Assembly (NCBI RefSeq): GCF_016616095.2 | Contig: NZ_CP067089.2 | Location: 3,906,001 to 3,970,000 of the forward strand | DNA length: 64,000 nt | Direction: 5' to 3' | DNA from: Breznakiella homolactica | Lineage (GTDB): Bacteria > Spirochaetota > Spirochaetia > Treponematales > Breznakiellaceae | Shown: piece by piece, positions 1-9,761 of the stretch | Layout of the letters: each line of letters begins with the position of its first letter | Position numbering within the stretch: position 1 is the first letter of the stretch | Notes under the pieces: model-generated | What the model saw: the letters and a program-made list of their open reading frames with translations, nothing else | Told to the model about the DNA's origin: nothing | The model's database searches: none | Position numbers and translations under genes: made by a program

Positions 1-1590
<1,590 letters not shown>

Positions 1591-1603
1591 ATTATCGTTC
1601 CTG

Positions 1604-1723
1604 AACACAAAATCCTTTGGATTTTGTGTTTCCCAAGAAACTATTGCATAGTTTCTTGATGAATACTGAGTTTGTGGGGTAACCCCACAAACTCAAACGT
1701 ACAAACACGCAGTTGTTTGTACG
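1604..1723 (+). repeat. Four consecutive hairpins in the 23S-5S spacer
   Basis: Four back-to-back inverted repeats fill the spacer. IR1 pairs 1604-1615 with 1619-1630 (12 bp, aacacaaaatcc). IR2 pairs 1634-1644 with 1648-1658 (11 bp, caagaaactat). IR3 pairs 1667-1680 with 1682-1695 (14 bp, tgagtttgtggggt). IR4 pairs 1698-1707 with 1714-1723 (10 bp, cgtacaaaca). All arms are perfect and the four sequences are unrelated to one another. They could serve rRNA processing or be traces of palindromic insertions. Confidence 0.85.
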
Positions 1724-1783
1724 ATCCGTCCTTGTGAGCAGCACCCGCTCGGGTTTCTGTTCACCCCTAAACTGGTTAGTAAT

Positions 1784-1901
1784 TGCCTGGTGATTATGGT
1801 GGAGGTGTTATACCCGTTCCCATTCCGAACACGGAAGTCAAGCCCTCTCACGCCGATGATACTGCCTCTCTAAGGGGTGGGAAAGTAGGTCATCGCCAGG
1901 C
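1784..1901 (+). rRNA. rrf: 5S ribosomal RNA
   Basis: The terminal stem pairs 'gcctggtga' at the 5' end with 'tcatcgccaggc' at the 3' end. The conserved 5S core 'cccgttcccattccgaacacggaagtcaag' lies near 1813-1842. The length of about 118 nt is normal for 5S. It follows the 23S end after a ~190 bp spacer and is followed at once by a T-run (1902-1907), which together with the terminal stem may act as a terminator. Confidence 0.96.
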
Positions 1902-1931
1902 TTTTTTATTTGTCATGGATAGAGGGGCTTT

Positions 1932-2038
1932 CAGTTTTTGTGGCTCCTTTTTTCTTGGTTTCGCTTATTTTTGTCCACAAAAACTGTGATTCAAAAACCT
2001 GAAGGTTTTTGTACGTCTTCGCCAGACGTTATCTGGCG
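1932..2038 (+). repeat. Inverted repeats downstream of 5S
   Basis: Three further perfect inverted repeats follow the 5S gene. One pairs cagtttttgtgg (1932-1943) with ccacaaaaactg (1975-1986). One pairs caaaaacc (1992-1999) with ggtttttg (2004-2011). One pairs cgccaga (2020-2026) with tctggcg (2032-2038). No protein-coding gene is supportable here. The style matches the hairpins upstream of 5S. Confidence 0.7.
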
Positions 2039-2065
2039 GGTCTTTCCCTTGATTGTTGATATGCT

Positions 2066-2097
2066 GAAAAAAGCCTCCCGTACTGGGAGGCTTTTTT
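2066..2097. terminator. Bidirectional rho-independent terminator
   Basis: A 7-bp stem, gcctccc (2073-2079) and gggaggc (2085-2091), with loop gtact is flanked by an A-run on the left and a T-run (2092-2097) on the right. It can therefore terminate both the rRNA operon on the plus strand and the phosphatase gene on the minus strand. Confidence 0.85.
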
Positions 2098-2117
2098 ATT
2101 CCGCTGCGGCCCCTCTC

Positions 2118-3236
2118 TTATTTCCCCGCAAGCAGCTGCTTCAGATTCGTTATTTCAGCAGAAGTCATACCGTTATTCTGAAGGTACGCCTCCGCGGCTT
2201 TTGAGAAATCGGTACCCCGGAGAGTATTGGTTCCGGTGATGGTTTTGAGCATAACCACGGCGTTGTCGTCGGCAATAACCGTATATTTCGCGGTGCCTTC
2301 CTCAACGCCGTAATAATTAACGTAGCTGAGCATGTAATCCCTGGTGATTTCCTCCTGGGTCGCGCCCATAAGAGCTTCCATCAGAATGAAGATAAAACCG
2401 GTCCGGTCTTTTCCTTCGTTGCAGTGGAGATAATACGGAGCGGGATGGGAGAGCATAAACCGCAGCCCTTTGATCATGCTGTCAATAAAAACCGGGTCCG
2501 TATAAGTCATTCCCATGCTGAGGCAGATAACGTTCCCTTCAGAATAAATCTTTTTATAATACGATGATGCGTAGGGATTGGAGCTGTCCAGATACGCCTT
2601 GAGTTCCGCTTCGGAATCCGACATGTTGATCACAGTCCGGATCCCGGCTTTTTCCATCAAGGCCGATACGTAGGGAGCCCGGGGCCATTCTGTCTTTGTG
2701 GGATGGCTGCCGCGGTAGAGCACCCCGGGAGCGATACTTCCGGCGGTCACTTCCCGGAAATTGGCGAAAACCGCGTCGGAGGAATAATCGGACCGTTCGT
2801 CGGTCCTTGTGAGCTGGCGTATTTCATACTGCGATAAATAGCCTGCCTTCTGCTTCATGGAGAAGGTTACCGTATCTCCGACACCAACCCCCGCTTCCTT
2901 GGCCAAATCGCCGTAATTGATACACGCGGCCACATATCCGTTGCCGTATTCGGTACGTACCAGATACTGTCCCCGTTCGACATCATAGGCCGAAACCAGA
3001 GGCGCATCAAAGGTATACCCGTTGGCAAAGGTCACCGTAAGTATATCCCCATGGGCATATCCGGCGCCGAACATATCCGCTACGGCCACATCGGTAACCG
3101 TATGGCCGTATTTTTCAACTTCCGTAATGGTGCCGGTAAATTCCGGATAGGAAGCAGCCTTTGCCGGACTGCCGGCACAGGAAGCGGAAAAGACCAGCAA
3201 AACAAGACATAAGCCGATAAAAGGTGTTTTTTTCAC
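2118..3236 (-). CDS. Secreted lipoprotein protein-tyrosine phosphatase
   Basis: A 372-residue exported protein-tyrosine phosphatase. A signal peptide ends in a lipobox (FSAS before Cys20), so the protein should be membrane-anchored outside the cytoplasm. Residues ~165-370 resemble the Y_phosphatase3/dual-specificity family. The P-loop CX5R is present as HCNEGKDRTG (Cys272, Arg278), and an upstream 'LYRGSHPT' segment is typical of this family. Residues ~30-145 form a separate beta-rich domain rich in V/T/G/Y, faintly like the C-terminal barrel of SAM hydroxide adenosyltransferases (low certainty). The start is chosen at the ATG giving the signal peptide, and 'aggagg' precedes it. It is monocistronic. 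Related secreted bacterial phosphatases act on host or envelope phosphotyrosine or phosphoinositides; the substrate here is unknown. Confidence 0.87.
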   Translation of the reverse strand: MKKTPFIGLCLVLLVFSASCAGSPAKAASYPEFTGTITEVEKYGHTVTDVAVADMFGAGYAHGDILTVTFANGYTFDAPLVSAYDVERGQYLVRTEYGNGYVAACINYGDLAKEAGVGVGDTVTFSMKQKAGYLSQYEIRQLTRTDERSDYSSDAVFANFREVTAGSIAPGVLYRGSHPTKTEWPRAPYVSALMEKAGIRTVINMSDSEAELKAYLDSSNPYASSYYKKIYSEGNVICLSMGMTYTDPVFIDSMIKGLRFMLSHPAPYYLHCNEGKDRTGFIFILMEALMGATQEEITRDYMLSYVNYYGVEEGTAKYTVIADDNAVVMLKTITGTNTLRGTDFSKAAEAYLQNNGMTSAEITNLKQLLAGK

Positions 3237-3414
3237 ATATTCCTCCTAAATAAGCACTGATTTTTATGACTATATCCTTTTCTAAACGCCGGCACAAGAT
3301 TATAACGGAACCTGCTGACCGCGGTAAATTCCGAATACCGCCATATAAATTTCTCCAAAAAATCATTTTTTATAAAAATTTTATTTGACCTCCGGGAAAT
3401 TCAATGTTATAAAT

Positions 3415-3444
3415 AACAATAATGTTAGATATAACATTATTGTT
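3415..3444. promoter_or_regulatory. Candidate operator upstream of transport operon
   Basis: A perfect 13-bp inverted repeat, aacaataatgtta (3415-3427) and taacattattgtt (3432-3444), with a 4-nt spacer lies ~45 bp upstream of the first start codon of the operon. There is no T-run, so it is more likely a protein-binding site than a terminator. The SorC-family regulator encoded at the operon's end is the natural candidate ligand-responsive binder (inference). Confidence 0.6.
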
Positions 3445-3487
3445 CGAACAATTTTAGTTCGGTTCTTATTTCATTTTGGAGGTTGAA

Positions 3488-4777
3488 ATGAAAAGAATTC
3501 ACGGTTCAAAGTTTCTAGTTTTTATGCTGCTGATGATTATTTCAGCGGTCTCGCTGTTTGCCGGCGGTGAAAAAGAGGGGAGCGCTCCCGCCAAACCAAA
3601 ACTGGTGATGCTGTTTTCCGCGGGGGGATCGGGAAATTCCCTTAAATCATCCGCGGAACGGTTCGGAGAACTCTATGGCGTTGAGATTGAAGCGCTTCTG
3701 TTCTCTATCACCGAAGTGTACGAGAAGGAAGTCCTGGCCCTTACTTCAAGGCAGGGTACGCCGGATATTATCTCCATGGATGATACCTGGTTCCCCCTCA
3801 TGAAGGATTTCCTGGAGGAACTCAATTTTTCCCAGGATTACTACGACCAGTTTATTCCATCTATGCTCGGCACGTTCCGGTGGCCGCAGAATGAGAGCGG
3901 CAAGCAGTACGGTATTCCGGTGCGGATGGGCGGCGAAGTCATTGTCTACCGGGAAGATGTATTCAGGGCGGCGGGAATCGATCCCCTTTCCTTAAAAACC
4001 TGGGAAGATCTGTACGCCGCGGGGCAGAAAGTAACGGACCGCAACAACGGTGTCTGGGGCTGGGTCGGCGGCTACAGCGAACCGGCGTATATCACCGCAA
4101 TCTGGCTTAATATCATGAGTTCCTACGGTGTGGATATTTTCAACGATGATATGACCGGTTTCGTGTTCAACACACCCCAGGGTGTCGCGGCAACTCAGAT
4201 GTTTGTCAATCTTACCGCGAATCTGGCGAGCCCGGGCATCCTCAGCTACGGATACGCCGAAGAAATTGAAGCCCTCCAGAACGGCAGCGCCGTCATGGGA
4301 CAGCTTTGGTCCGCCCGTTATTCCGCGGTGGACAAAGCCGGACTCCCCAACACCGGAAAATTCAAGGTGCTTCCGTTCTATCCCTACGGGCGGAACAGCG
4401 GCCTTACCACCGGCGTGGACCGGGTAAACGGCTGGGGACTGGGTGTCAACAAGAATTCAAAGAACAAGGAAATCGCCGCCAAGTTCCTGGAGTTTATCGG
4501 ATCCTATGAAGAACAGCTCCGCCTCGCGGTGGAAACCAGCAACTCCCCGGTTCTTTCCGGTATCTTCAATGAGTCTTCGTATCTTGAGGCCGTACCGGAG
4601 GCAAAGAATATGGAGCTGGCCATGAAAGACGGTATCGCCCGGCCGATGCACATTAAATGGCAGGAAATCGAAGGTTCCATCGCCCTCAATCTGCAGAAAG
4701 CCGTAATCGGTGAGCTGACCGCAGCGGAAGCGCTGGCAAAAGCCGAAGCCGACGCGATCAGGATTCTCAGCAGGTAA
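3488..4777 (+). CDS. ABC sugar-type solute-binding protein
   Basis: A 429-residue extracellular solute-binding protein of family 1 (maltose/sn-glycerol-phosphate type). It should deliver a carbohydrate-like ligand to the two permeases encoded downstream. The start is the ATG at 3488, with ggagg at 3478-3482; a TTG 12 bp earlier would place the ribosome-binding site inside the gene. The signal peptide ends in 'SLFAGGEKE'. There is no lipobox Cys, so cleavage by signal peptidase I is expected. The mature part shows typical family segments (RMGGEVIVYREDVF, KTWEDLYAAGQKV, VNGWGLGVNKNSKN). It is the first gene of an operon with permeases, an oxidoreductase, a cyclase-family enzyme and a SorC regulator. 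Confidence 0.92.
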   Translation: MKRIHGSKFLVFMLLMIISAVSLFAGGEKEGSAPAKPKLVMLFSAGGSGNSLKSSAERFGELYGVEIEALLFSITEVYEKEVLALTSRQGTPDIISMDDTWFPLMKDFLEELNFSQDYYDQFIPSMLGTFRWPQNESGKQYGIPVRMGGEVIVYREDVFRAAGIDPLSLKTWEDLYAAGQKVTDRNNGVWGWVGGYSEPAYITAIWLNIMSSYGVDIFNDDMTGFVFNTPQGVAATQMFVNLTANLASPGILSYGYAEEIEALQNGSAVMGQLWSARYSAVDKAGLPNTGKFKVLPFYPYGRNSGLTTGVDRVNGWGLGVNKNSKNKEIAAKFLEFIGSYEEQLRLAVETSNSPVLSGIFNESSYLEAVPEAKNMELAMKDGIARPMHIKWQEIEGSIALNLQKAVIGELTAAEALAKAEADAIRILSR

Positions 4778-4791
4778 CGCAGCCGGATGAA

Positions 4792-4818
4792 GTATTCCCG
4801 GAAAAACTCCGGGAATAC
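4792..4818 (+). promoter_or_regulatory. Intercistronic hairpin after binding-protein gene
   Basis: A perfect 10-bp stem, gtattcccgg (4792-4801) and ccgggaatac (4809-4818), sits between the binding-protein and permease genes and lacks a T-run. Such hairpins in ABC operons commonly stabilise the upstream mRNA so that binding protein exceeds permease. That role is inferred here. Confidence 0.65.
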
Positions 4819-4849
4819 TTCCGAAAATCCCTTTCATGGAGAAAGGTCT

Positions 4850-5731
4850 ATGGATAAACGTGAATTGAATAACCAGCGCTATGCGATGCGGTACATTTAT
4901 CCGGCTCTGGGATACCTGGCGGTTGTACTGTTTATTCCCCTGGCGTACAGCATTGTGGTTAGTTTTTTCAAATGGGACTTGATCGGAGACACCACCAGGA
5001 AATTCATCGGCTTTAAAAATTACATTGATATTTTTAAGGATGAAGAAGTCCTGAGGTCCTTTGGTGTCACCTTTAAATATTTATTCTGGTCCGTGGTTCT
5101 CGAAATGCTTTTCGGTTTCCTGATCGCTCTGTTCCTCAACCGGAAATTCTGGGGCAATAAGGCGGTACGGATTGTGGTGCTGCTTCCGATGATGTTATCT
5201 CCCTCGATTATCGCCCTTACCTGGAAGCTTATTCTCAACGCCGACCGCGGGATTCTCAATTATATACTGACGGTTCTTTTCGGAAGGGACGCCGCTCAGG
5301 TCTGGCTCGGCAAGGATTTTGCCATGGCCACACTTATCGCTATTGAAGTATGGATGAACACCCCCTTTGTGGTGCTGATGGTACTCGCGGGGCTGCAGTC
5401 CATTTCCCAGGATGTCATCGAGGCTTCCCTGGTGGACGGAGCATCCAAAATGCAGCGGGTGTTTTATATAACCCTTCCGCTTATGCGGCCGGTCATGTTC
5501 GTTGCGCTTATTTTCAGAACTACCTTCGCGCTCCGTAACTTTCCGCTGCCGTGGGTGCTCACCGGCGGCGGTCCCGCCAACCTGACCAATGTGTTCGGGA
5601 TTGAGCTGTACCGCCAGGCTTTTACGTATTACCACATCGGATACGCCTCGGCCCTTTCGTGGGTCCTGGTGATCATCACATTCGGCTTCAGCATAATTTA
5701 CGCGAAAATGACTTTAAAGAAAGAGGGATAG
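4850..5731 (+). CDS. ABC transporter permease (MalF-type)
   Basis: A 293-residue inner-membrane permease of the binding-protein-dependent family, with six predicted membrane segments. The EAA loop that docks the ATPase is visible as 'VIEASLVDGASKMQRVFYITLP'-like sequence around residues 205-225. The start is ATG 4850, preceded by ggagaaagg; upstream in-frame starts lack a ribosome-binding site. It pairs with the second permease at 7194, from which it is separated by an oxidoreductase gene, an unusual order. No ATPase gene is nearby, so a shared MsmK/MalK-type ATPase from elsewhere is presumably used. Confidence 0.92.
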   Translation: MDKRELNNQRYAMRYIYPALGYLAVVLFIPLAYSIVVSFFKWDLIGDTTRKFIGFKNYIDIFKDEEVLRSFGVTFKYLFWSVVLEMLFGFLIALFLNRKFWGNKAVRIVVLLPMMLSPSIIALTWKLILNADRGILNYILTVLFGRDAAQVWLGKDFAMATLIAIEVWMNTPFVVLMVLAGLQSISQDVIEASLVDGASKMQRVFYITLPLMRPVMFVALIFRTTFALRNFPLPWVLTGGGPANLTNVFGIELYRQAFTYYHIGYASALSWVLVIITFGFSIIYAKMTLKKEG

Positions 5732-5732
5732 T

Positions 5733-7181
5733 ATGGCTGTTGAAAAGAAATACGATGTCGTAGTGGCCGGCAGCGGCCCCGGCGGAATCGGCGCGGCCTT
5801 TGCCGCAGCCCGGGCGGGAGCGAAAACGCTTATTATTGAAAAGAACGCCGTTCTCGGCGGTCAGATGACCTCCGGCCTGGTAACCGGTTTCCACGGAATG
5901 CGGGTGCATAAAGGATTCACGAAAAAGGGACTTGGCTCCATTCTTATGGAAGACAAGCATACCCCGGTGGTGGCCCGGGGCCTTTCCCTGGAAATAATGA
6001 ACCGCCTTACCATGGAAGGCGCGGCGTATTCCACCATAGACGATCCGCCCATGCGTATCGAATACGATCCCGAGGCGCTCATTCCGCTGCTGTTTAAAAT
6101 GGCGGACGGATTCAAGCTGGATGTTCTCGTGGACAGTTTTGTATTCGGTGTTGAAATGGACGGCGACAGAATCGCCTCTCTGCGGGTGGCCAACAAATCC
6201 GGTGAAGTGCGGATTAAAGCAAAGACCTTTGTGGACGGCACCGCCGACGGTGATCTTATCGACTGGTCCGGTGCGGGATTTCTCATGGGTGATCCCAAGA
6301 CCAAACGGTGTATGCCCCTTTCGGTATACCAGGTTCTGGGCAATGTGGATCTTCAGAAAACCATGGATTACTTTAAGGAAAATCCCGACGATCTCCACAT
6401 TTCAACAATTGAACGCTGGCAGGAAATGTACGACAAAGGCGCGCCGGTTTCGCTGATCGGTCTCAAAAGCCTTGTGAACAAAGCCGCGCGGAACGGGGAG
6501 TATCCCCGGGCAATCGGGCTTGAGGCTGAAATACCTTATCCCATTTTCGATATCCAGACGAGCTTCCTTCCGCGGGGAACGGTAAAACTCCTGGTGGATA
6601 TGGCCTACGGCGTGGACATCACCGACGGTGACGCTCTGTCCGCGGCGGAAAAGGATATGCGGATGAACCAGGTTCCGGGGATTTTCAGATTCATGAAAAA
6701 GTATGTCCCGGGATTCGAGAAGTGCTACATCATCAGCACCTCTCCGCTGATCGGTACCCGGGAATCCCGTCGCCTGGACGGGATCTACCAAATAACCAAA
6801 GACGATGTGCTTTCCAACCGGAAATTTGAGGATTCCATCGGCCGCTGCGGCCGGGCCATGAATGTCCACAGTTCCGGCGGCGGAAACCAGAATCAGGACC
6901 GGGGCGGACAGCAGTGGATAGAAGCTGAAAACCCGATCGGATTCGATATTCCCTACCGTTCGCTGCTGCCCAGGAAAATAAAAAATCTCGCGGCGTCGGG
7001 CCGGTGTATTTCCGTTGACCGTGACGCCCTGGGATCCATCCGGGGAGAAGCGACCTGCATGGTGGCCGGCGAAGCCGCGGGCGCCGCGGCCGCGCTGGCC
7101 GCGGGGAAAAATATTTCCATGCAGGACGTTCCGGTTCCGGAACTCCAGGGTGAACTGACGAAACACAACGTCATAATTTAG
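5733..7181 (+). CDS. FAD-dependent oxidoreductase
   Basis: A 482-residue flavoprotein of the FAD_oxidored/fumarate-reductase-like group. The N-terminal dinucleotide-binding motif is GSGPGG (residues 13-18), followed by 'KTLIIEK' with the acidic residue that binds the ribose. A second FAD contact is plausible at 'FVDGTADGDL' (~residues 167-176), and a C-terminal 'GEATCMVAGEAAGAAAALA' segment is characteristic of the family. It has no signal peptide and is probably cytoplasmic. It begins one base after the preceding permease stop and lies between the two permease genes, so it very likely oxidises or reduces the imported compound or its first metabolite. The substrate cannot be assigned. Confidence 0.88.
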   Translation: MAVEKKYDVVVAGSGPGGIGAAFAAARAGAKTLIIEKNAVLGGQMTSGLVTGFHGMRVHKGFTKKGLGSILMEDKHTPVVARGLSLEIMNRLTMEGAAYSTIDDPPMRIEYDPEALIPLLFKMADGFKLDVLVDSFVFGVEMDGDRIASLRVANKSGEVRIKAKTFVDGTADGDLIDWSGAGFLMGDPKTKRCMPLSVYQVLGNVDLQKTMDYFKENPDDLHISTIERWQEMYDKGAPVSLIGLKSLVNKAARNGEYPRAIGLEAEIPYPIFDIQTSFLPRGTVKLLVDMAYGVDITDGDALSAAEKDMRMNQVPGIFRFMKKYVPGFEKCYIISTSPLIGTRESRRLDGIYQITKDDVLSNRKFEDSIGRCGRAMNVHSSGGGNQNQDRGGQQWIEAENPIGFDIPYRSLLPRKIKNLAASGRCISVDRDALGSIRGEATCMVAGEAAGAAAALAAGKNISMQDVPVPELQGELTKHNVII

Positions 7182-7193
7182 GAGACCGAAATT

Positions 7194-8036
7194 ATGAAGA
7201 TCAGGAAACTGGGAAACGGGGTTTTCAATCTGGCGGTTTCCCTTGTACTGGTAAGTATCATTGTACTGCCCCTTCTGTGGATGATTTCTTTGTCATTCAA
7301 GAATCAGTCGGATATACTCGCGTGGCCGCCAAAATTCATTTTCAGGCCGACCATGGAAAACTACCAGGCCATTTTCGGGTCAAAATCGACCCAGCATCTG
7401 CCGTTTCTGCGGGTCCTGACAAACTCACTGATCGTCACCGCCTGCAGCCTTACGGTATCACTGACCCTTTCGGCGCTGGCCGCCTATTCCTTGGGCCGGC
7501 TTAAGCCGAAGGGCAAGACCGGGATCAACTACCTTATCCTCGGTCTCAGGATGATTCCGCCCATCGCCATTGTGGTGCCCCTGTTTATTATCTGGAACAG
7601 GATCGGCCTCTACGATACGCGGCTCGGGCTGATCATTCCCTTTATTGCCCTGGATATTCCTCTTTCAACGTGGCTGCTCCAGGGGTTTTTCGAAAGCATC
7701 CCGGGGAATCTCGAAGACGCGGCGGTGATTGACGGATGCACCCGGTTCCAGGCGTTTTACAAAATTATCCTGCCGTTGGCGGCGCCGGGAATCGCGGCGA
7801 CATCGATTTTCTCCTTCAGCCTGTCCTGGAATAACCTGACCCTGCCGCTTCCCCTGACCCTGACCAAGGCCGCCACCATGCCGGTGCTGGCCTCCCAGGT
7901 CAGGACCGATGAGGGAATCCTCTGGGGGCAGCTGGGGGCGTATTCGACCCTGATGATCGTTCCGATGGTGCTGTTTACAATTTTTGCCGCCAATTACCTG
8001 ATCGGCGGAATTTCCAGCGGGGCCGTAAAGGAATAA
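7194..8036 (+). CDS. ABC transporter permease (MalG-type)
   Basis: A 280-residue permease, the MalG-like partner of the protein encoded at 4850. Six membrane segments are visible, with the EAA loop around 'NLEDAAVIDGCTRFQAFYKIILP' (~residues 165-187). It starts 12 bp after the oxidoreductase stop with a ribosome-binding site 'ggaga'. Together with the binding protein it forms a carbohydrate-type (CUT1-like) importer lacking its own ATPase in the locus. Confidence 0.92.
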   Translation: MKIRKLGNGVFNLAVSLVLVSIIVLPLLWMISLSFKNQSDILAWPPKFIFRPTMENYQAIFGSKSTQHLPFLRVLTNSLIVTACSLTVSLTLSALAAYSLGRLKPKGKTGINYLILGLRMIPPIAIVVPLFIIWNRIGLYDTRLGLIIPFIALDIPLSTWLLQGFFESIPGNLEDAAVIDGCTRFQAFYKIILPLAAPGIAATSIFSFSLSWNNLTLPLPLTLTKAATMPVLASQVRTDEGILWGQLGAYSTLMIVPMVLFTIFAANYLIGGISSGAVKE

Positions 8037-8097
8037 CCCTATTGCAAAAGACCGGGAAGTATGTAGCCCGGTCAGGATATAAGATAAGGAGATTACT

Positions 8098-9687
8098 ATG
8101 AAGAGGATTATTGACTTGTCCATGCGGCCGCTTCCCGCACCTGTGGGCAACGGCGAAGCGCTGGTCCGGCCTTCGTTGAGCGTCGTTCCCCAGCCGGAAC
8201 TTCTCAGGGAACCGGTTTCCAAGGAACGGTCGATGTCGGAGATTTTATCCTACTACGAATTCAACCATGTGATGAGCGGAGTGCAGGCCGGGGAAATTTT
8301 CACCAAGGGGATACTGACCACCAAACCCTATACAACCTGCGCGACGTATTACAATGGCAAATTCACCGAAAACCGGCGGCCTCAGTACCTGGCCGACCTT
8401 ACCAGCGACCACCTGGTAGGTCACTATACGTTGATCGACCTGTCGGATTCGGTACAGCCGAAAACGGTCATTACCGCGGATATGCTGAAAGCGGTTATGC
8501 CGAAGAAAAAGGCTGAACGCATTCTCGTGATCCGGACGGGGTACAGCAAAAACCGTCCCGCGGAGCCGAGCGAAAAATACCTGACGGATTCCCCTGTTTT
8601 ATCAGCGGACGCCGCGGAGTTAATCGCGGCATCCGGTGTGTATTCGGTAGCCATCGATATCCGGTGCATGGACGGCAGGTATACCGGCGCGTCCGGTGAC
8701 AATATCCATGGAATACTCAACAGCAATGGTATCCTTGTGGTTGAGGACCTGACAAACCTTCAGGATATTAAACCTTCCCATGACTGGATCTTCATCGGTA
8801 TTCCCCTGCCTATCCGGGGAGTCTCCGGCGGCGCCGCCCGGGTGTTCGCGGTAAACATGAAGAAGCCCACCGACTTTGTCGACTGCAGCCATGAACTGGA
8901 AAGCTATCCCGATAATCCCTACGATTACGACCTGCCCTTTGAACCACCGGTAACGAAACGGCGGCTGGATGAGTTCGGGGATTATCCCAACGTGCTTCCG
9001 GGCAGGATTGAGCCCCGGGAAATCCAGGGGATTACCCAGAAGACAGCCCGGCTTACCCCGTTTTCCATTGTCAATGATAAGCAGGAAACCATCGCCAATG
9101 AAATGTACATGGAATACGGCCACGGTACGGGGACCCACATCGAAGCGGCGTTCTACGACCCCTGGGGCCGCCACTGCGTACCGGAGGAAGTGCTTAAACG
9201 GTACGTCCGGATTCCCCGGGACCGCCTTGTGGCCAACGCGTGCCTCCTGGATCTTTCCACCGTGGTCGGTCCGAACCAGATGATCGATTCCACTCACCTC
9301 AGGGACGCCGATCCCGGACTCAAGAAAGGGGACATCGCGGTTATCCGCGCGGACTACTGCGACTGGTTCTTCTACGGAACGGTCTCCGCGTCCGGTCCCG
9401 GCCTGTCACCCGACGCGGGCATGTACCTGCTCGAAAAAGGCATCCGGGCTCTGGTCTGCGACTTTGCGGTGGAAAAGAGCGATCCCGTGTCATCCAATCC
9501 GGCGATCAAGTACACCCCCAACAAAGTCCATTACCTGCTGCACAAAAACGATATTCCCGTGGTCGAATGGGTCTGCAACCTGAAGCTTATCAAGAAAAAG
9601 CAGTTCACCATGGCTATCTGCTGCCTGCCGGCAAGCCATCAGGGCGGATTCCCGGCCCATGTTTTTGCGGTTGAAGATTGGGCTTAA
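8098..9687 (+). CDS. Double cyclase-family hydrolase (kynurenine formamidase-like)
   Basis: A 529-residue protein containing two cyclase-family (PF04199-type) domains in one chain; ordinary members are ~210-260 residues. The C-terminal domain (~265-529) retains the metal-site motif as HGTGTHIE (~342-349) and the later 'GPGLSPDAGMYLLEKG' and 'HYLLHKNDIPVVEWV' segments. The N-terminal domain (~40-255) keeps the fold segments ('ILVIRTGYS', 'NIHGILNSNGILVVEDLTNL', 'IFIGIPLPIRG') but has TTCATYYN where the HxGTHxD motif should be, so it is probably inactive. Family members hydrolyse amides or lactones. Its place in the operon suggests it opens a ring or cleaves an amide in the imported compound (inference). 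Confidence 0.83.
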   Translation: MKRIIDLSMRPLPAPVGNGEALVRPSLSVVPQPELLREPVSKERSMSEILSYYEFNHVMSGVQAGEIFTKGILTTKPYTTCATYYNGKFTENRRPQYLADLTSDHLVGHYTLIDLSDSVQPKTVITADMLKAVMPKKKAERILVIRTGYSKNRPAEPSEKYLTDSPVLSADAAELIAASGVYSVAIDIRCMDGRYTGASGDNIHGILNSNGILVVEDLTNLQDIKPSHDWIFIGIPLPIRGVSGGAARVFAVNMKKPTDFVDCSHELESYPDNPYDYDLPFEPPVTKRRLDEFGDYPNVLPGRIEPREIQGITQKTARLTPFSIVNDKQETIANEMYMEYGHGTGTHIEAAFYDPWGRHCVPEEVLKRYVRIPRDRLVANACLLDLSTVVGPNQMIDSTHLRDADPGLKKGDIAVIRADYCDWFFYGTVSASGPGLSPDAGMYLLEKGIRALVCDFAVEKSDPVSSNPAIKYTPNKVHYLLHKNDIPVVEWVCNLKLIKKKQFTMAICCLPASHQGGFPAHVFAVEDWA

Positions 9688-9697
9688 AAGTACTATA

Positions 9698-9744
9698 GTG
9701 AATCGCTTCCGGATTTTGTGAAAACAGATCCGGAAGCGATTCAC
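9698..9744. promoter_or_regulatory. 17-bp perfect inverted repeat before regulator gene
   Basis: gtgaatcgcttccggat (9698-9714) and its exact complement (9728-9744) are separated by 13 nt. There is no downstream T-run, and the 3' arm ends just before the ribosome-binding region of the SorC gene. It may be an attenuating hairpin or an operator for autoregulation. Confidence 0.7.
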
Positions 9745-9761
9745 CGTTGAGAAATGATGAT

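Noticed and set aside
1783..2204. Short open frames over 5S rRNA and the hairpin region
   Set aside because: One is 5S itself read as protein. The other spans inverted repeats and the terminator.
3476..3487. TTG start four codons upstream for the first binding protein
   Set aside because: It would place the ggagg ribosome-binding site inside the coding sequence; ATG 3488 has correct spacing to it.
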